Positions 37,147-46,232 of a DNA stretch of 64,000 nt are shown here, one piece after another; position 1 is the first letter of the stretch, and every line of letters starts with the position of its first letter. The notes below the pieces were generated by a model, which did no database searches, had not been told where the DNA came from, and saw only the letters and a program-made list of their open reading frames with translations. The translations under genes and the position numbers were made by a program. This DNA is from Latescibacteria bacterium UBA6620 (lineage in GTDB: Bacteria > Latescibacterota > UBA2968), in contig DJHM01000011.1 of the NCBI GenBank assembly GCA_002433075.1, forward strand, positions 191,135-255,134, given 5' to 3'.

Positions 37147-37458
37147 TCAGTCCTGACTCGAATCGGTCTTCGTCTGCACTTCGAAATCGGTCTCAATCCC
37201 CACGAACCAACCCGTGGAAAGATTGCAGATCACTGCGCCCGCAACTCCTCCAACGAACCCCGCGATCGCACCGAGGATCGGCATGGTGGGAATCGCCAGA
37301 AAAGCCAGCACCGTCCCTGTGTTGAACCCTGTCGTCGCGGCGTCGTAGATCGCTCCCACGCCGGAGTAAAGAAGTCCCGCGGCCAGACCTGCCATACCGA
37401 GGATCGAGGCGACCAGCTTTCCGAAGAACAGAAGACCGATTCGTTTCAGGCGTGCCAT
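37147..37458 (-). CDS. small membrane protein of unknown function
   Basis: 103 residues from ATG 37458. There are two hydrophobic segments, about residues 8-32 (LLFFGKLVASILGMAGLAAG) and 47-78 (TVLAFLAIPTMPILGAIAGF, continuing with Gly/Ala-rich sequence). The tail is polar and acidic. I do not recognise a family. It is tucked between TauD and PhyH genes with 10-bp and 33-bp gaps, so it is probably co-transcribed. Confidence 0.55.
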   Translation of the reverse strand: MARLKRIGLLFFGKLVASILGMAGLAAGLLYSGVGAIYDAATTGFNTGTVLAFLAIPTMPILGAIAGFVGGVAGAVICNLSTGWFVGIETDFEVQTKTDSSQD

Positions 37459-37491
37459 CGTTCGGGCGAGGTCTCGATCGCGTCCCCGAAC

Positions 37492-38298
37492 CTATGGAGC
37501 GGAGCCCACGCCTCGTCGGTAGAGCAGGGGCACCAGGTCGTCGTTGTCGATCGGGTCACCCACGGACAATGATTCTGCATACGCTTTCGGCAGGACGTTC
37601 TTGTTCCCGTTGTAGGTCGAACCATCCGGCATGAACGCGCACGTCATCGCCCGCCTGGCACCCCTCGTCATATTCGCGCCAGCGCCGTGCACGGTCAGGC
37701 CGTTGTGGAAAGAGCAAGCGCCCGCCCTCATCGGAGCGGGAACTGGATCGACCGACTGCAGGGCAGGGTTCTGCTGAAAAATCTCGGCCATCGGTCGACT
37801 GGTCCCAACATCCTCGTACCGCTCGTGATGGGAGCCTGGCACAAAATAGAGACAGCCGTTGTGCGTCGTCACTTCGTCCAACGCAATCCAGATGGAGACC
37901 GCGTGGTCCGACGTAAACGACCACTTCGGGTTGTCCTGGTGCCACGAAGTGGGATTCCCCCACGGCATTTTGATCAACGTCTGGTCGTGCCAGACGCGGA
38001 TCCCGTCCACCCCCTCGAGATCGGCAGCCATCTTCCCGATTCGCTCGTCCAGCATGAGCGCTCGAACCTTATCGTGGTCCATCCAGAGCTGGAGTCGCTG
38101 TTTGAAAACCGCCGAATCGGACCCCCCGAACTTCTTGCCTTCTTCCCCCGGCAGACGGGCTTCGCCTCGCGTCTCTACCGCTTCTCCGACCGCATCGCGC
38201 CACGCCTCCAGTTCGTTGTCCGTCAGAAAATCGTGAATGACGACGAATCCGTTCTCGTGATACGATTCAATTTCCGCCTGGGTAAGTTCCGATCTCAT
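37492..38298 (-). CDS. PhyH-family Fe(II)/2-oxoglutarate dioxygenase
   Basis: 268 residues from ATG 38298. HxD is in TSWHQDNPKWSF, NGCLYFVPGSHH follows, and the distal His is in TVHGAGANMTRGARRA with Arg. It is close in sequence pattern to the PhyH at 29578 (shared NGCLYF, VHGAGANMT/AHAAGPNMT and TYNGNK/TFNGKQ segments). It is the eighth gene of the large minus-strand cluster, after a Gfo gene. Confidence 0.9.
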   Translation of the reverse strand: MRSELTQAEIESYHENGFVVIHDFLTDNELEAWRDAVGEAVETRGEARLPGEEGKKFGGSDSAVFKQRLQLWMDHDKVRALMLDERIGKMAADLEGVDGIRVWHDQTLIKMPWGNPTSWHQDNPKWSFTSDHAVSIWIALDEVTTHNGCLYFVPGSHHERYEDVGTSRPMAEIFQQNPALQSVDPVPAPMRAGACSFHNGLTVHGAGANMTRGARRAMTCAFMPDGSTYNGNKNVLPKAYAESLSVGDPIDNDDLVPLLYRRGVGSAP

Positions 38299-38340
38299 AC
38301 GCCTCCACGTTGAATGAACGAATCCTGGATGGTGGAGTGT

Positions 38341-39378
38341 CTATCCGCTGAGGACTTCGTGGTTCCGGTCTTCACCCGTCAGGGGCAGATCGACGAACTG
38401 GCCGTCTCTGTGGTGCGAAGCGTGGAATCCCACGATGGCTTCGAAGGTCAGTCGTCCCTCCTCCGCGTCGTATGGAAACTCCGCGTTTCCGTCCAGATGC
38501 TGGACGATCTCGTCGACGGCACGATCCATTCCGGTAGGCGATGTCGGGGGCGGTTCCCAGAGTTCGGTTGAACCATCCCATTTCTCGATCGTCACTTCGG
38601 CCTGGTTCGTCAGCGTTCGGCCGAGGGTACCGTTAATCGTCTTGATTCCGGGCATCGTCGCGTAGTCCGGGGCATCCACTGTCGCGCGAAGGTTCCCTTC
38701 CAGAACGAGGGTCCCCCATCCACCCGGATCCGTGAACTCATCCCCCCGACAATCCGGCTTGCCCGCCAGATCGAGATGACCGGAGACCCGCGTCACTTTA
38801 CGCCCCGTGAGCATCATCAGCCCGTCGATCATATGCGTACCCACGTTACCCAGTCTGCCGTTCCCCCATTGCAGGTTCGCGGAAGTGAGCTCGCCCAATT
38901 CGCCCGCCGCGATATAGTCTCTCAGCCGTCGACAGTTTGAGTTAAACCGCCGTTGATGGTTCAGCACGAGCAACGACCCAGCCTTCTTGCACGCTTCGAC
39001 CATCCGATCCGCGTCGGAGAGCCGGGTCGCGATCGGTTTCTCACAGTAGATCGCACGGATTCCAGCGTCCACACACGCCTCGACGATCTCTGCGTGATAC
39101 GGTGCATAGGTCGCCACACTGATGATATCGAACGACTCCTTTTCCAGTAGTTCGCTCCATTGTTCATAGGTGCGGGCGCCCGTCCGGGCCTCGAATCGTT
39201 CGCGACGTCCTGGGTCCCGGGTGCTCCCCGCCACGACGTCGACTCGGGGATGGTTTTCGTAGCCCGCAACGTGAGTCCCGTCCAGATTCACGACCTGTTG
39301 GCCCAGCGCGTCACCAGAGATCTGATCCCCGCCGCCGATGAAACCCAGTCCGATGATACCGGCTTTGTACTGTGTCAT
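38341..39378 (-). CDS. Gfo/Idh/MocA oxidoreductase
   Basis: 345 residues from ATG 39378. NAD-binding GIIGLGFIGGGDQ, canonical EKP in AIYCEKPIATRLSDAD, and the NHQRRFNSNCRRL segment typical of the family. The C-terminal domain shows GRLGNVGTHMIDGLMML. It belongs to the large cluster, 34 bp downstream of the enolase-superfamily gene, which suggests that one of them acts on the other's product. Confidence 0.9.
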   Translation of the reverse strand: MTQYKAGIIGLGFIGGGDQISGDALGQQVVNLDGTHVAGYENHPRVDVVAGSTRDPGRRERFEARTGARTYEQWSELLEKESFDIISVATYAPYHAEIVEACVDAGIRAIYCEKPIATRLSDADRMVEACKKAGSLLVLNHQRRFNSNCRRLRDYIAAGELGELTSANLQWGNGRLGNVGTHMIDGLMMLTGRKVTRVSGHLDLAGKPDCRGDEFTDPGGWGTLVLEGNLRATVDAPDYATMPGIKTINGTLGRTLTNQAEVTIEKWDGSTELWEPPPTSPTGMDRAVDEIVQHLDGNAEFPYDAEEGRLTFEAIVGFHASHHRDGQFVDLPLTGEDRNHEVLSG

Positions 39379-39412
39379 TGAGTCATTGCTCCCGCACGTG
39401 TCATATCACGAA

Positions 39413-40525
39413 CTATGAAAGAACCGCTGTCTTCCTGTTCTGGATCAGCTCGAAATCGATCTTCGCTCCCAAACCGGGCTCATCGATCGCGTGCATCATC
39501 CCGTCAGAATCGGGTTCGGCCTCTTCGATCAGACCATACTTCTGCGCCCCTCCGGGCAGAAGGATCTCGAAATACTCGGTGTTCTTGATGGCCATCGTGG
39601 CCTGAAGGTTGGCGATGTTGTTCAGCGAGTTTCCGCCGTGGTGGATTTCGTAATTCATATGGAAAGCTTCGGCCAGATGGGCAGTCTTCATCACCGCCGT
39701 GATGCCCCCCTTGACGGCGACATCGCCACGCAGATAGTCGGTCGCCTGGGAAACAAGCCACGGAGCGTAAGCAGTGAATCCCCCGGGTGAATGCTCCGTC
39801 GCCATAATCGGAATATCGAGATGGTTTTTCAGCTTTACGTAGCCAAGCATATCGTCACCCGCGAGCGGATCCTCGTACCAGTAATAGCCGAGTTCCTGAA
39901 TCGCCTTGCCCACCTCGAGGGCCTGGGGGTAGTCGTAGCCCCAAATCGAGTCCAACATCAGCGGATAGTCATGCCCCACGGCCTTTCGGACTGCCGTGCA
40001 GACCTCGATATCCTCCCGAACGTCCACCGCGGGTGGATGAATCTTGTATCCCCGCAGGCCCTTCGCCTGATACTCCGTCGCTTCGGCCACGTAGGCCTCC
40101 GGAGAGGCAAGACGGGGTGAGCTGACGTAGGCAGGTATGGAGTCCCGGTAGCTTCCCAGCAGTCGATGGATCGGCAGCCCCACGATCTTCCCTCCGAGGT
40201 CCCACAACGCGACGTCCACCGCGCCGACCGCACGCATGGTCGTATTCCGCTGGATGTTGATCATCGGCTCGAACAGTCGCTCCCGGTCCAGCGGGTTCTG
40301 GCCCAGAACGATCGGCTTCAAGTATCGGATGAGAGACCCGGCGTCGAACTCGGCGCTTCGTCCGGAGGATCCGAGGAAAGCGTGGCCTTCAACACCCTCG
40401 TCTGTCGAAAGGGTCAAAAGTCCGAGCTGGCTGTCCCCACCGATGGCCCCGGTATGCCGCTTGGCGATGCCCTTCGGGATGCCCTCCCATTTGAAGAGCG
40501 TGACCGTGAGATCCGTAATCTTCAT
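39413..40525 (-). CDS. mandelate-racemase/muconate-lactonizing (enolase superfamily) enzyme
   Basis: 370 residues. ATG 40525 follows CAGGAGTACGG; a longer frame to 40606 would overlap the SDR gene. Metal ligands: Asp in PLMLDSIWGYDY, Glu in YYWYEDPLAGDD, Glu in IMATEHSPGG. Lys of the KxK position is in GYKIHPPAVD, with a C-terminal acid/base His in NYEIHHGGNS. Such enzymes usually dehydrate sugar acids to 2-keto-3-deoxy acids, which a DapA-like aldolase in the same cluster could cleave (inference). Confidence 0.9.
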   Translation of the reverse strand: MKITDLTVTLFKWEGIPKGIAKRHTGAIGGDSQLGLLTLSTDEGVEGHAFLGSSGRSAEFDAGSLIRYLKPIVLGQNPLDRERLFEPMINIQRNTTMRAVGAVDVALWDLGGKIVGLPIHRLLGSYRDSIPAYVSSPRLASPEAYVAEATEYQAKGLRGYKIHPPAVDVREDIEVCTAVRKAVGHDYPLMLDSIWGYDYPQALEVGKAIQELGYYWYEDPLAGDDMLGYVKLKNHLDIPIMATEHSPGGFTAYAPWLVSQATDYLRGDVAVKGGITAVMKTAHLAEAFHMNYEIHHGGNSLNNIANLQATMAIKNTEYFEILLPGGAQKYGLIEEAEPDSDGMMHAIDEPGLGAKIDFELIQNRKTAVLS

Positions 40526-40544
40526 TCCGTACTCCTGAGGCCTT

Positions 40545-41381
40545 TCACACCATTCTCTGGCCGCCATCGATGTGAATCGACTGGCCCGTGATCGAACTCG
40601 CATCATCGGAAACGAGGAAGGCCACGAGGTTTCCGATCTCCTCGGGCGTCTGTCCTCTCCCCAGCGGAATCATATCGGCCACATTCTGATCGAAGATTTC
40701 CTGGGGCGCCTTCTCCGCAAGAGAAGGATCCTTCCGCTGTTTTTCAGCGATCGCCGTCACGTGGAAATCGGACCAGACACGACCGGGGCAGATGGCGTTC
40801 ACGTTGATGTTGTGCGGTCCGAGACTCGACGCGAGATACTGCGTGTAGTTAATCACGGCAGCTTTGGAGGGTCCATAAGGACTGCCGAAACCTGCTCCGC
40901 CGGGCGGACCCCACAGGATCGGCCCCCTGCCCGCGCCTGACGACGTATTCACGATCTTGCCGTACTTCCGCTCGATGAAATGGCCGAGGACTGCCTTCGT
41001 GCAGCGCATCACGCCCTGAACGTTGATGTCCATCACGGTCGCCCAGTTCTCTTCCCAATCGTCTTCCAGGCCCCCACCCGCCTTCCCCGCCACGCGGCCG
41101 ATCCCCGCGTTGTTGACGAGAATGTCCAGATGCCCGAAGCCTTCAATAACCTCCGCAACCGCAGGGCCCACCGAGTCCGGATCGGTCACATCCAGATGGA
41201 CCGAAAAACTCTTTCGACCCAGCGCTTCGATCTCCCCCGCCACGGCGCCTGCGCCCTCGTCGTTGATGTCGGCGATGGCAACGTCGGCCCCCTGTTCGGC
41301 GAGCTTGAGAGCGATCCCACGGCCGATCCCCTGACCGCCGCCCGTCACCAGAGCTGTCTTACCCGAAAGGTCTGCGAGCAT
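40545..41381 (-). CDS. short-chain dehydrogenase/reductase (SDR)
   Basis: 278 residues from ATG 41381. NAD-binding TGGGQGIGRG, the NNAG motif in ILVNNAGIGRVAG, a catalytic Ser-Tyr-Lys set in NTSSGAGRG and SPYGPSKAAV, and the family's C-terminal SITGQSIHIDGGQ. It is a classical SDR, likely oxidising a sugar or sugar lactone. An insert of ~15 residues (GPILWGPPGGAGFGSP) between Ser and Tyr is unusual. It lies 19 bp upstream of the enolase-superfamily gene in transcription order. Confidence 0.92.
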   Translation of the reverse strand: MLADLSGKTALVTGGGQGIGRGIALKLAEQGADVAIADINDEGAGAVAGEIEALGRKSFSVHLDVTDPDSVGPAVAEVIEGFGHLDILVNNAGIGRVAGKAGGGLEDDWEENWATVMDINVQGVMRCTKAVLGHFIERKYGKIVNTSSGAGRGPILWGPPGGAGFGSPYGPSKAAVINYTQYLASSLGPHNINVNAICPGRVWSDFHVTAIAEKQRKDPSLAEKAPQEIFDQNVADMIPLGRGQTPEEIGNLVAFLVSDDASSITGQSIHIDGGQRMV

Positions 41382-41401
41382 GGTTTTGCCTGACGCCTTC
41401 G

Positions 41402-42508
41402 TTAGGGCACGTTCACCGGACGGTTCGTCTTGCTGGATTCGAGAGCCGCCTGCACGACCGCCACGGTGTCACGTCCATCCGTTTCATTGAGGATGGTGTC
41501 TTCCCCCGTATCGATCGCGGTCGCGAAGTTCTCCATCAACAGAAAGTCGTTTTCGTTCGCGATCCGTTCGTGCTTGAACTCGGCCTTGGGTTGATCGCGG
41601 TAATAGATACCCACTTCCGGTCGAGCCTCACTGATGACAAGGCCGCCTTTCGTACCCAGGGCGTTAATCTTGATCTCCCCAATGTCCGGGTGACTGGCTG
41701 CTCCGATCCGTCCCATACACAGCGTCCCCACGAGGCCCTCGTCCATCTCGAAAGAAACTGCCGCCAGGTCATCGATATTGTTGTCCACGTTGGCCTGGTG
41801 AAAGTGAGTGGCCGTCGTCGTAAACACCCGCGTGATCTTCGCCCCGGTCAGTACGCGGACGTAACCAAGGGGATAGATCCCCTCGATCTGCAGCTCACCC
41901 AGTGGCGCAACACCGACGCCCCCATCCGATCCGTCGGCGTGGGCGTCCCGCTGGCGCTCGAGCCAGTTGATCGGGGAATTCCCTTGCGCCCGGCTTCCCT
42001 TGGGAGGGCCCGCGTCCTTCGAAAAGTAGAAATCGACGTGGATCGCGTAGAGATCGCCGATGGTCCCCGCTTCGATCGTCTCGCGGGCCTGAATCACCGC
42101 AGGCAAAAAGTTGCGATTCCACAACAGATACCTGACCTGATTCCTCTGAACGGCCTCCACCACGCGATCGCATTCCGACAACCGGTTCGACATCGGCTTG
42201 TCGGAGATCACGTGCAGGCCGGCGTTCGATGCCCGGACGGCCAGATCGCAATGCCGCTCCGCTTCCGAGCTCACCACCGCAAGGTCCAGATCGTAGTCTG
42301 AGAACGCCTTTTCGACATCCTTGACGTAGGGGATGTCGAAGCGGTCGGCGAACTCCTGGTTGCGTTCGTGGACCCACTCGGGAGCGGACGCGTCGTCGGC
42401 TACGGCCACCAGTTCGAATCGCGGATGCGCATCCACGGCGAGCGGAATGTACTCGTGTTTGACGATGCTTAGGACCAGCGCCTTGAACGGCCTGTCATTC
42501 GAACTCAT
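41402..42508 (-). CDS. Gfo/Idh/MocA oxidoreductase (DKP variant)
   Basis: Starts at ATG 42508 (MSSNDRPFKALVLS) or ATG 42517; both overlap the stop of the upstream gene. The N-terminal strand lacks the usual GxGxxG (reads LVLSIVKHEYIP). The catalytic position is D-K-P in HVISDKPMSNRLSE, keeping the Lys. The C-terminal part includes ALGTKGGLVISEA. It is the fourth of four adjacent Gfo genes, so the encoded proteins may form hetero-oligomers or act on successive intermediates. Confidence 0.82.
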   Translation of the reverse strand: MSSNDRPFKALVLSIVKHEYIPLAVDAHPRFELVAVADDASAPEWVHERNQEFADRFDIPYVKDVEKAFSDYDLDLAVVSSEAERHCDLAVRASNAGLHVISDKPMSNRLSECDRVVEAVQRNQVRYLLWNRNFLPAVIQARETIEAGTIGDLYAIHVDFYFSKDAGPPKGSRAQGNSPINWLERQRDAHADGSDGGVGVAPLGELQIEGIYPLGYVRVLTGAKITRVFTTTATHFHQANVDNNIDDLAAVSFEMDEGLVGTLCMGRIGAASHPDIGEIKINALGTKGGLVISEARPEVGIYYRDQPKAEFKHERIANENDFLLMENFATAIDTGEDTILNETDGRDTVAVVQAALESSKTNRPVNVP

Positions 42509-43430
42509 AGCTGCCATCCTTCCATACCGCGACGCTACCGACTCGCCCCAGCACGGTATCGGAGACGTCGAGGACGTCTGCTGCGTCCTGCGTCGTGAGG
42601 GTTTCCGCGGCCTCGCCTCTCACGTGATTCACGAAGGCCTTCAGCTGGCCGATGAGGTGCGCCTCCCCCTGACCGGTTCGAATGGCGTGGGGGTGCACAC
42701 CGTCGACGACCAGGTTCATGTTGCGATGATCGTCGGCGTAGGCCGCTCCCGTTCCGCCGATGACCGTCAGAGAAAAGTAATCGCCCCCGTCGGGAAGGTC
42801 CGCCGTGTCGTCGATGACCACCATCCCGTCGCCTTCGAACTGCAGATGCACCTGGATGTAGTCCTTGCCCGAAGTGCCCTGGAGGGAGAAGATCTTCGTC
42901 GGTCGGTGCCCGAAGAACCACGTGGCGATGTCGATCGCGGGGATGATTCGATCCGCCATATCGCTTGCCTCCGAATGCCAGCGATGGAGCCGAATCAATC
43001 CGATCTCCCCCAGCTTCCCCGCGTCCAGGCTGGCTTTGAGCGATTGGATTGCGGGGATGAATCGCCACGTGAAGGCCGGCACCAGCGCGCTCCCGTTCAT
43101 CTCCGAAGTCAGTGCGGCCAGCGCTCCATGGCTGCTGGCCAGAAGAGGCCCCGCCAGGATGGGTTTCCCAGCTTTGCCTGCCGATTTCGCAGCCTCTTGC
43201 AACGACTCGGAAGCTGAGTGAATCACGAACGCATCTAGCTCCTTCGAATGACCCTCCACCAGAGCGTCGATCGAGTCCTCCACGACGAATGCCCCGAGCG
43301 CTTCCTTTCCTTTCGCGGCGTCCGCCCCGTCCATAGGCACGAAGGCCGACCAGTTCGCACCTTCGATCCGGTTCGTGATCGACCCGTATCTCACCGCTTC
43401 AGACGCTGATCCTGCGAAAGCCAGATTCAA
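42495..43430 (-). CDS. divergent Gfo/Idh/MocA-like protein without EKP
   Basis: About 311 residues. TTG 43430 follows AAGGAGG; GTG 43433 is too close to it. The Rossmann start is degenerate (NLAFAGSASEAVRYG), and the catalytic segment reads KPILAGPLLASS in place of E-K-P, so no catalytic Lys is present. The C-terminal domain looks intact (GLIRLHRWHSEASDMADRII, FSLTVIGGTGAAYADD). It may be a non-catalytic partner of its neighbours (inference). It overlaps the next gene by 14 or 23 bp. Confidence 0.72.
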   Translation of the reverse strand: MNLAFAGSASEAVRYGSITNRIEGANWSAFVPMDGADAAKGKEALGAFVVEDSIDALVEGHSKELDAFVIHSASESLQEAAKSAGKAGKPILAGPLLASSHGALAALTSEMNGSALVPAFTWRFIPAIQSLKASLDAGKLGEIGLIRLHRWHSEASDMADRIIPAIDIATWFFGHRPTKIFSLQGTSGKDYIQVHLQFEGDGMVVIDDTADLPDGGDYFSLTVIGGTGAAYADDHRNMNLVVDGVHPHAIRTGQGEAHLIGQLKAFVNHVRGEAAETLTTQDAADVLDVSDTVLGRVGSVAVWKDGSYEFE

Positions 43431-43455
43431 CACACGCCTCCTTGATACGTCGCCA

Positions 43456-44625
43456 TCAGCCCAGTCTCTTCTTTTCTTCGATATGCCACTCTTGGTCCGG
43501 CATGGGCATCGGCTCCAGCGGGCCCAGGCCCGCTTCGTTCCGCCATCGCGCCAGTGGATGCTCGCGGTTGGCTTGCGGGAGGTTGACGCGGGTACCGTAG
43601 GCGGCCGACTCGAAGATGCCCATGATGATTTCCACGACGTGGCGGCCTTCGTACCCGCTGCATTCGTGTTCCCGACCTTCATCCAACGCCCGGACGTACT
43701 CATCGACGAACCAGTAGTCCCCGTCCGTGAGGTTCCCTTCCGGGATCAGCTTGGCCGCTTCCTCGAAGCTATCCGGATAAAGCGGCTTCAGCTTCTGCCA
43801 ACGATCCAGTCCGTCTGTCGGCACCGCGTGAGGGTTGGGTAGAAACCAGGCGCCTCGCGTGTGCCAGAGAAGACGGCCCTCGGTCCCGTAGAGTTCGATC
43901 ACGTGCGCGTGGACGTCCATCTCTTCGAACTGATGCTGGAGGAGCGTCCCCGTCACACCGTTCTCGAACTGCAAAGTCGCCGTCACGTGATCCCCAGCGA
44001 TCGTTCCGTTGCCACGGGGCGCCGGCAGGACGTCTTTCGGCGTAATCGCCCGACCTCGTGTGGTCGCGTGCGCCGTGACACTCTGACAGTGACCCCCGAA
44101 TCTCAGCATGCTGTTCAGCAAGTGCGTGCCGATCTCCATCAACCCGAAGCCGCCGTAGTACCCCTTGCCGCTTGCGAAGATGTATCGCAGATCTCCGATC
44201 CTGCCTTCGTCGAAGAGCTTTCCGACGGCCTGCGCCCATCCGTGGAGGCGCCACTGGTGATGCACGGCGACCCGAACGCCCTTCTCCTCCGCCTTCGCCA
44301 TGACAGCATCGGTCTCGAGCAGATCCATCCCCATCGGCTTCTCGACCTCGATGTTGACCCCGTGCTCCAGCACACGCAGCGCCAGAGGTGCGTGCAGGGC
44401 CGGCGCGGTAGGAATCGCGACCAGGTCGGGGCTCGTCTCACGAATCATCTCATCCAGATCCGTAAATCGTGCCGAGACGTTCAGCTCGTCGCCAAGCGTA
44501 TCCAGTCGATCCTGCAGCAGATCGCAAAGGCCGACCACTTCAGTACGAGGATGGGCGTGATAGACTCTGGCGGCTGCCGTCCCTCGGGATCGACAGCCCA
44601 GGATAACCACTCGATACGTTTTCAT
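43456..44625 (-). CDS. Gfo/Idh/MocA oxidoreductase
   Basis: 389 residues from ATG 44625. The nucleotide-binding strand reads RVVILGCRSRGTAAARVYHA (Cys-Arg-Ser in the glycine-rich turn). EKP is canonical in NIEVEKPMGMDLLETD. The C-terminal half has GFGLMEIGTHLLNSML and ELYGTEGRLLWHTRG. It is the second gene of the large cluster, 25 bp before the divergent Gfo-like gene. Confidence 0.9.
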   Translation of the reverse strand: MKTYRVVILGCRSRGTAAARVYHAHPRTEVVGLCDLLQDRLDTLGDELNVSARFTDLDEMIRETSPDLVAIPTAPALHAPLALRVLEHGVNIEVEKPMGMDLLETDAVMAKAEEKGVRVAVHHQWRLHGWAQAVGKLFDEGRIGDLRYIFASGKGYYGGFGLMEIGTHLLNSMLRFGGHCQSVTAHATTRGRAITPKDVLPAPRGNGTIAGDHVTATLQFENGVTGTLLQHQFEEMDVHAHVIELYGTEGRLLWHTRGAWFLPNPHAVPTDGLDRWQKLKPLYPDSFEEAAKLIPEGNLTDGDYWFVDEYVRALDEGREHECSGYEGRHVVEIIMGIFESAAYGTRVNLPQANREHPLARWRNEAGLGPLEPMPMPDQEWHIEEKKRLG

Positions 44626-44686
44626 CGCTCCACGCTTTCTGGAATTGGTTTCCGAAACCAGAGCCTCACGCTCTCAGGTCCCGCAT

Positions 44687-45802
44687 TTACAAAAGCCACG
44701 GATTCGTCGGATCGGCCAGCGGAAGATCAATCCGCTCCCCACTCAGGTGGGACTGATAGGCTCCCACCAGCATCTCCACGCCGATCGCACCGACCTCGAT
44801 CGTCGACGACTCGGGACGTGGATCCCCCCCGTCCACGAGTCGCACGAGATCCTCGCAGATGACGTGATTGCTCCAATCGGTCGGATGCACGCCTTCGGGA
44901 ATCCAGTCATTGCCCCCCAGAGACTCCCACTCGACCCCCGGCTCTGCGGGAAACACATCTCCGCGGGGGAAGACGTGGAACTGACCGAGGGGCTGATTGC
45001 GAGCAGTAACTACGGCATTCTGGTAGTAGAAATCCACCCCTAGCCGATCGCTCCCGTAGCTGCCGTCGCCGACCGGCATCGATTCGAACGTACCTACAAC
45101 CCCGCTCGGGAACTGATACTGAGCTGAAATCCGATCCCCCGCCATCGGCCCCGCCCCCAGGTACTCGACGTACCGAGCATCGTCTCGGGTCGCCGGCCTC
45201 CCGTCCAGCGTGACGGCGCCCCAACAGGAAGTAGGGGCTTCGCCAGTCAGGTAGAGCATCGAGTCGAACACGTGGGGCGTATGGATCATCGCCTCGTGCA
45301 CACCCGCCCGGTGGTCGCCTTTATCCATCGTGCGCACGCGGGTCAGAGAACCCCATTCCCCTTGAGCTGCTCGTCGACGAATCTCCTGCATCGTCGGGTG
45401 TTCGCGACTGCGATGTGCGAGCACTACCGGCACGCCTCGATCGGCTGCCGTCTGGCGCAGAAGCCTTACCTGATGGGGCCAGGCCGCGATCGTCTTCTCC
45501 GCGAACACCCCTTTCACGCCAGCTTCCAGCGCCGCCAGAAATTCCTCAACGCGCCCATCGTCGAACCAATGACGGGCGATGACGGCGATGTCCGGCTTCT
45601 CACGTTCCAGCATCTCGCGATAGTCGGCGTAGGACGACGACGCCCCACATTCAGCCGCCAGCCGCGCTCGCCCTTCCGCATCTGGATCGGACAGCGCCAC
45701 CATGTCCACGCGCGAGTTCAGATGAAATGCACGATGCATCCGATGGCCCGCGCCGCCCCGGCTCGTGTCGGCAATCGTCACGGCTCTATACGTATCTGCC
45801 AC
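44687..45802 (-). CDS. Gfo/Idh/MocA oxidoreductase (EKT variant)
   Basis: 371 residues from ATG 45802, the first gene of the thirteen-gene cluster. Start MADTYRAVTIADTSRGGAGHRMHRAFH shows a modified glycine-rich turn. The catalytic motif reads GVFAEKTIAAWPHQ: Glu and Lys kept, Pro lost. A His-containing segment HEAMIHTPHVFDSMLYL is where the active-site His lies. No promoter could be assigned in the gap upstream. Confidence 0.85.
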   Translation of the reverse strand: MADTYRAVTIADTSRGGAGHRMHRAFHLNSRVDMVALSDPDAEGRARLAAECGASSSYADYREMLEREKPDIAVIARHWFDDGRVEEFLAALEAGVKGVFAEKTIAAWPHQVRLLRQTAADRGVPVVLAHRSREHPTMQEIRRRAAQGEWGSLTRVRTMDKGDHRAGVHEAMIHTPHVFDSMLYLTGEAPTSCWGAVTLDGRPATRDDARYVEYLGAGPMAGDRISAQYQFPSGVVGTFESMPVGDGSYGSDRLGVDFYYQNAVVTARNQPLGQFHVFPRGDVFPAEPGVEWESLGGNDWIPEGVHPTDWSNHVICEDLVRLVDGGDPRPESSTIEVGAIGVEMLVGAYQSHLSGERIDLPLADPTNPWLL

Positions 45803-46232
45803 GATTTCAGATCTCCTCTCTAGCGGGTGACTTAGACTGAGATTGTAATTTGCTCACAAAGCGTCCGTCGTGCTGCGCCAAAGTGCAACGGCCGCTCAGA
45901 CTGGCCGCAGAATTCCCAGCCTCAAAGTGCCTTACGATAATGAGTAAGGGTGACCTTCCTGGCCGCGACAAGGAACCTTGGAAGGAGACCATACCGGTCG
46001 CCAACCTGGGGGGTCAGGAGGGTCACTCCTTGGCGTCAGTTCAAGCCCTTGTGGGGAGACTGACGATCGCATAGTTTCAGGTATAGATCCTGCCGAGGAA
46101 GTGAAGGCAGGCCAGATGGCCTTAGCAGCAAGGGTTATCTGCAAGAACCGTTTCCATCCGGGAGCGGGTTGCGGACCCTTGCGCGTGTTCAGGGCCGGCG
46201 ACCTCCTTTCGGATGCCACGAAAGGAGAATTT
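45803..46232. other. 430-bp gap between divergent genes
   Basis: No gene recognised. On the plus strand it contains local hairpins: AGGAG/CTCCT near 46018-46030, and GTCAGT (46035-46040) with ACTGAC (46059-46064). It could hold the leader of the sigma-region-4 gene and the promoter of the large minus-strand cluster. I compared it by eye with RNase P RNA, tmRNA, SRP RNA, 6S RNA and cobalamin-riboswitch landmarks and found none. Confidence 0.5.

Noticed and set aside
45978..46232. Structured ncRNA (RNase P RNA, tmRNA, SRP RNA, 6S RNA or cobalamin riboswitch) before the sigma-like gene
   Set aside because: None of the landmark sequences of these RNAs was found by eye. Local hairpins alone are not enough.
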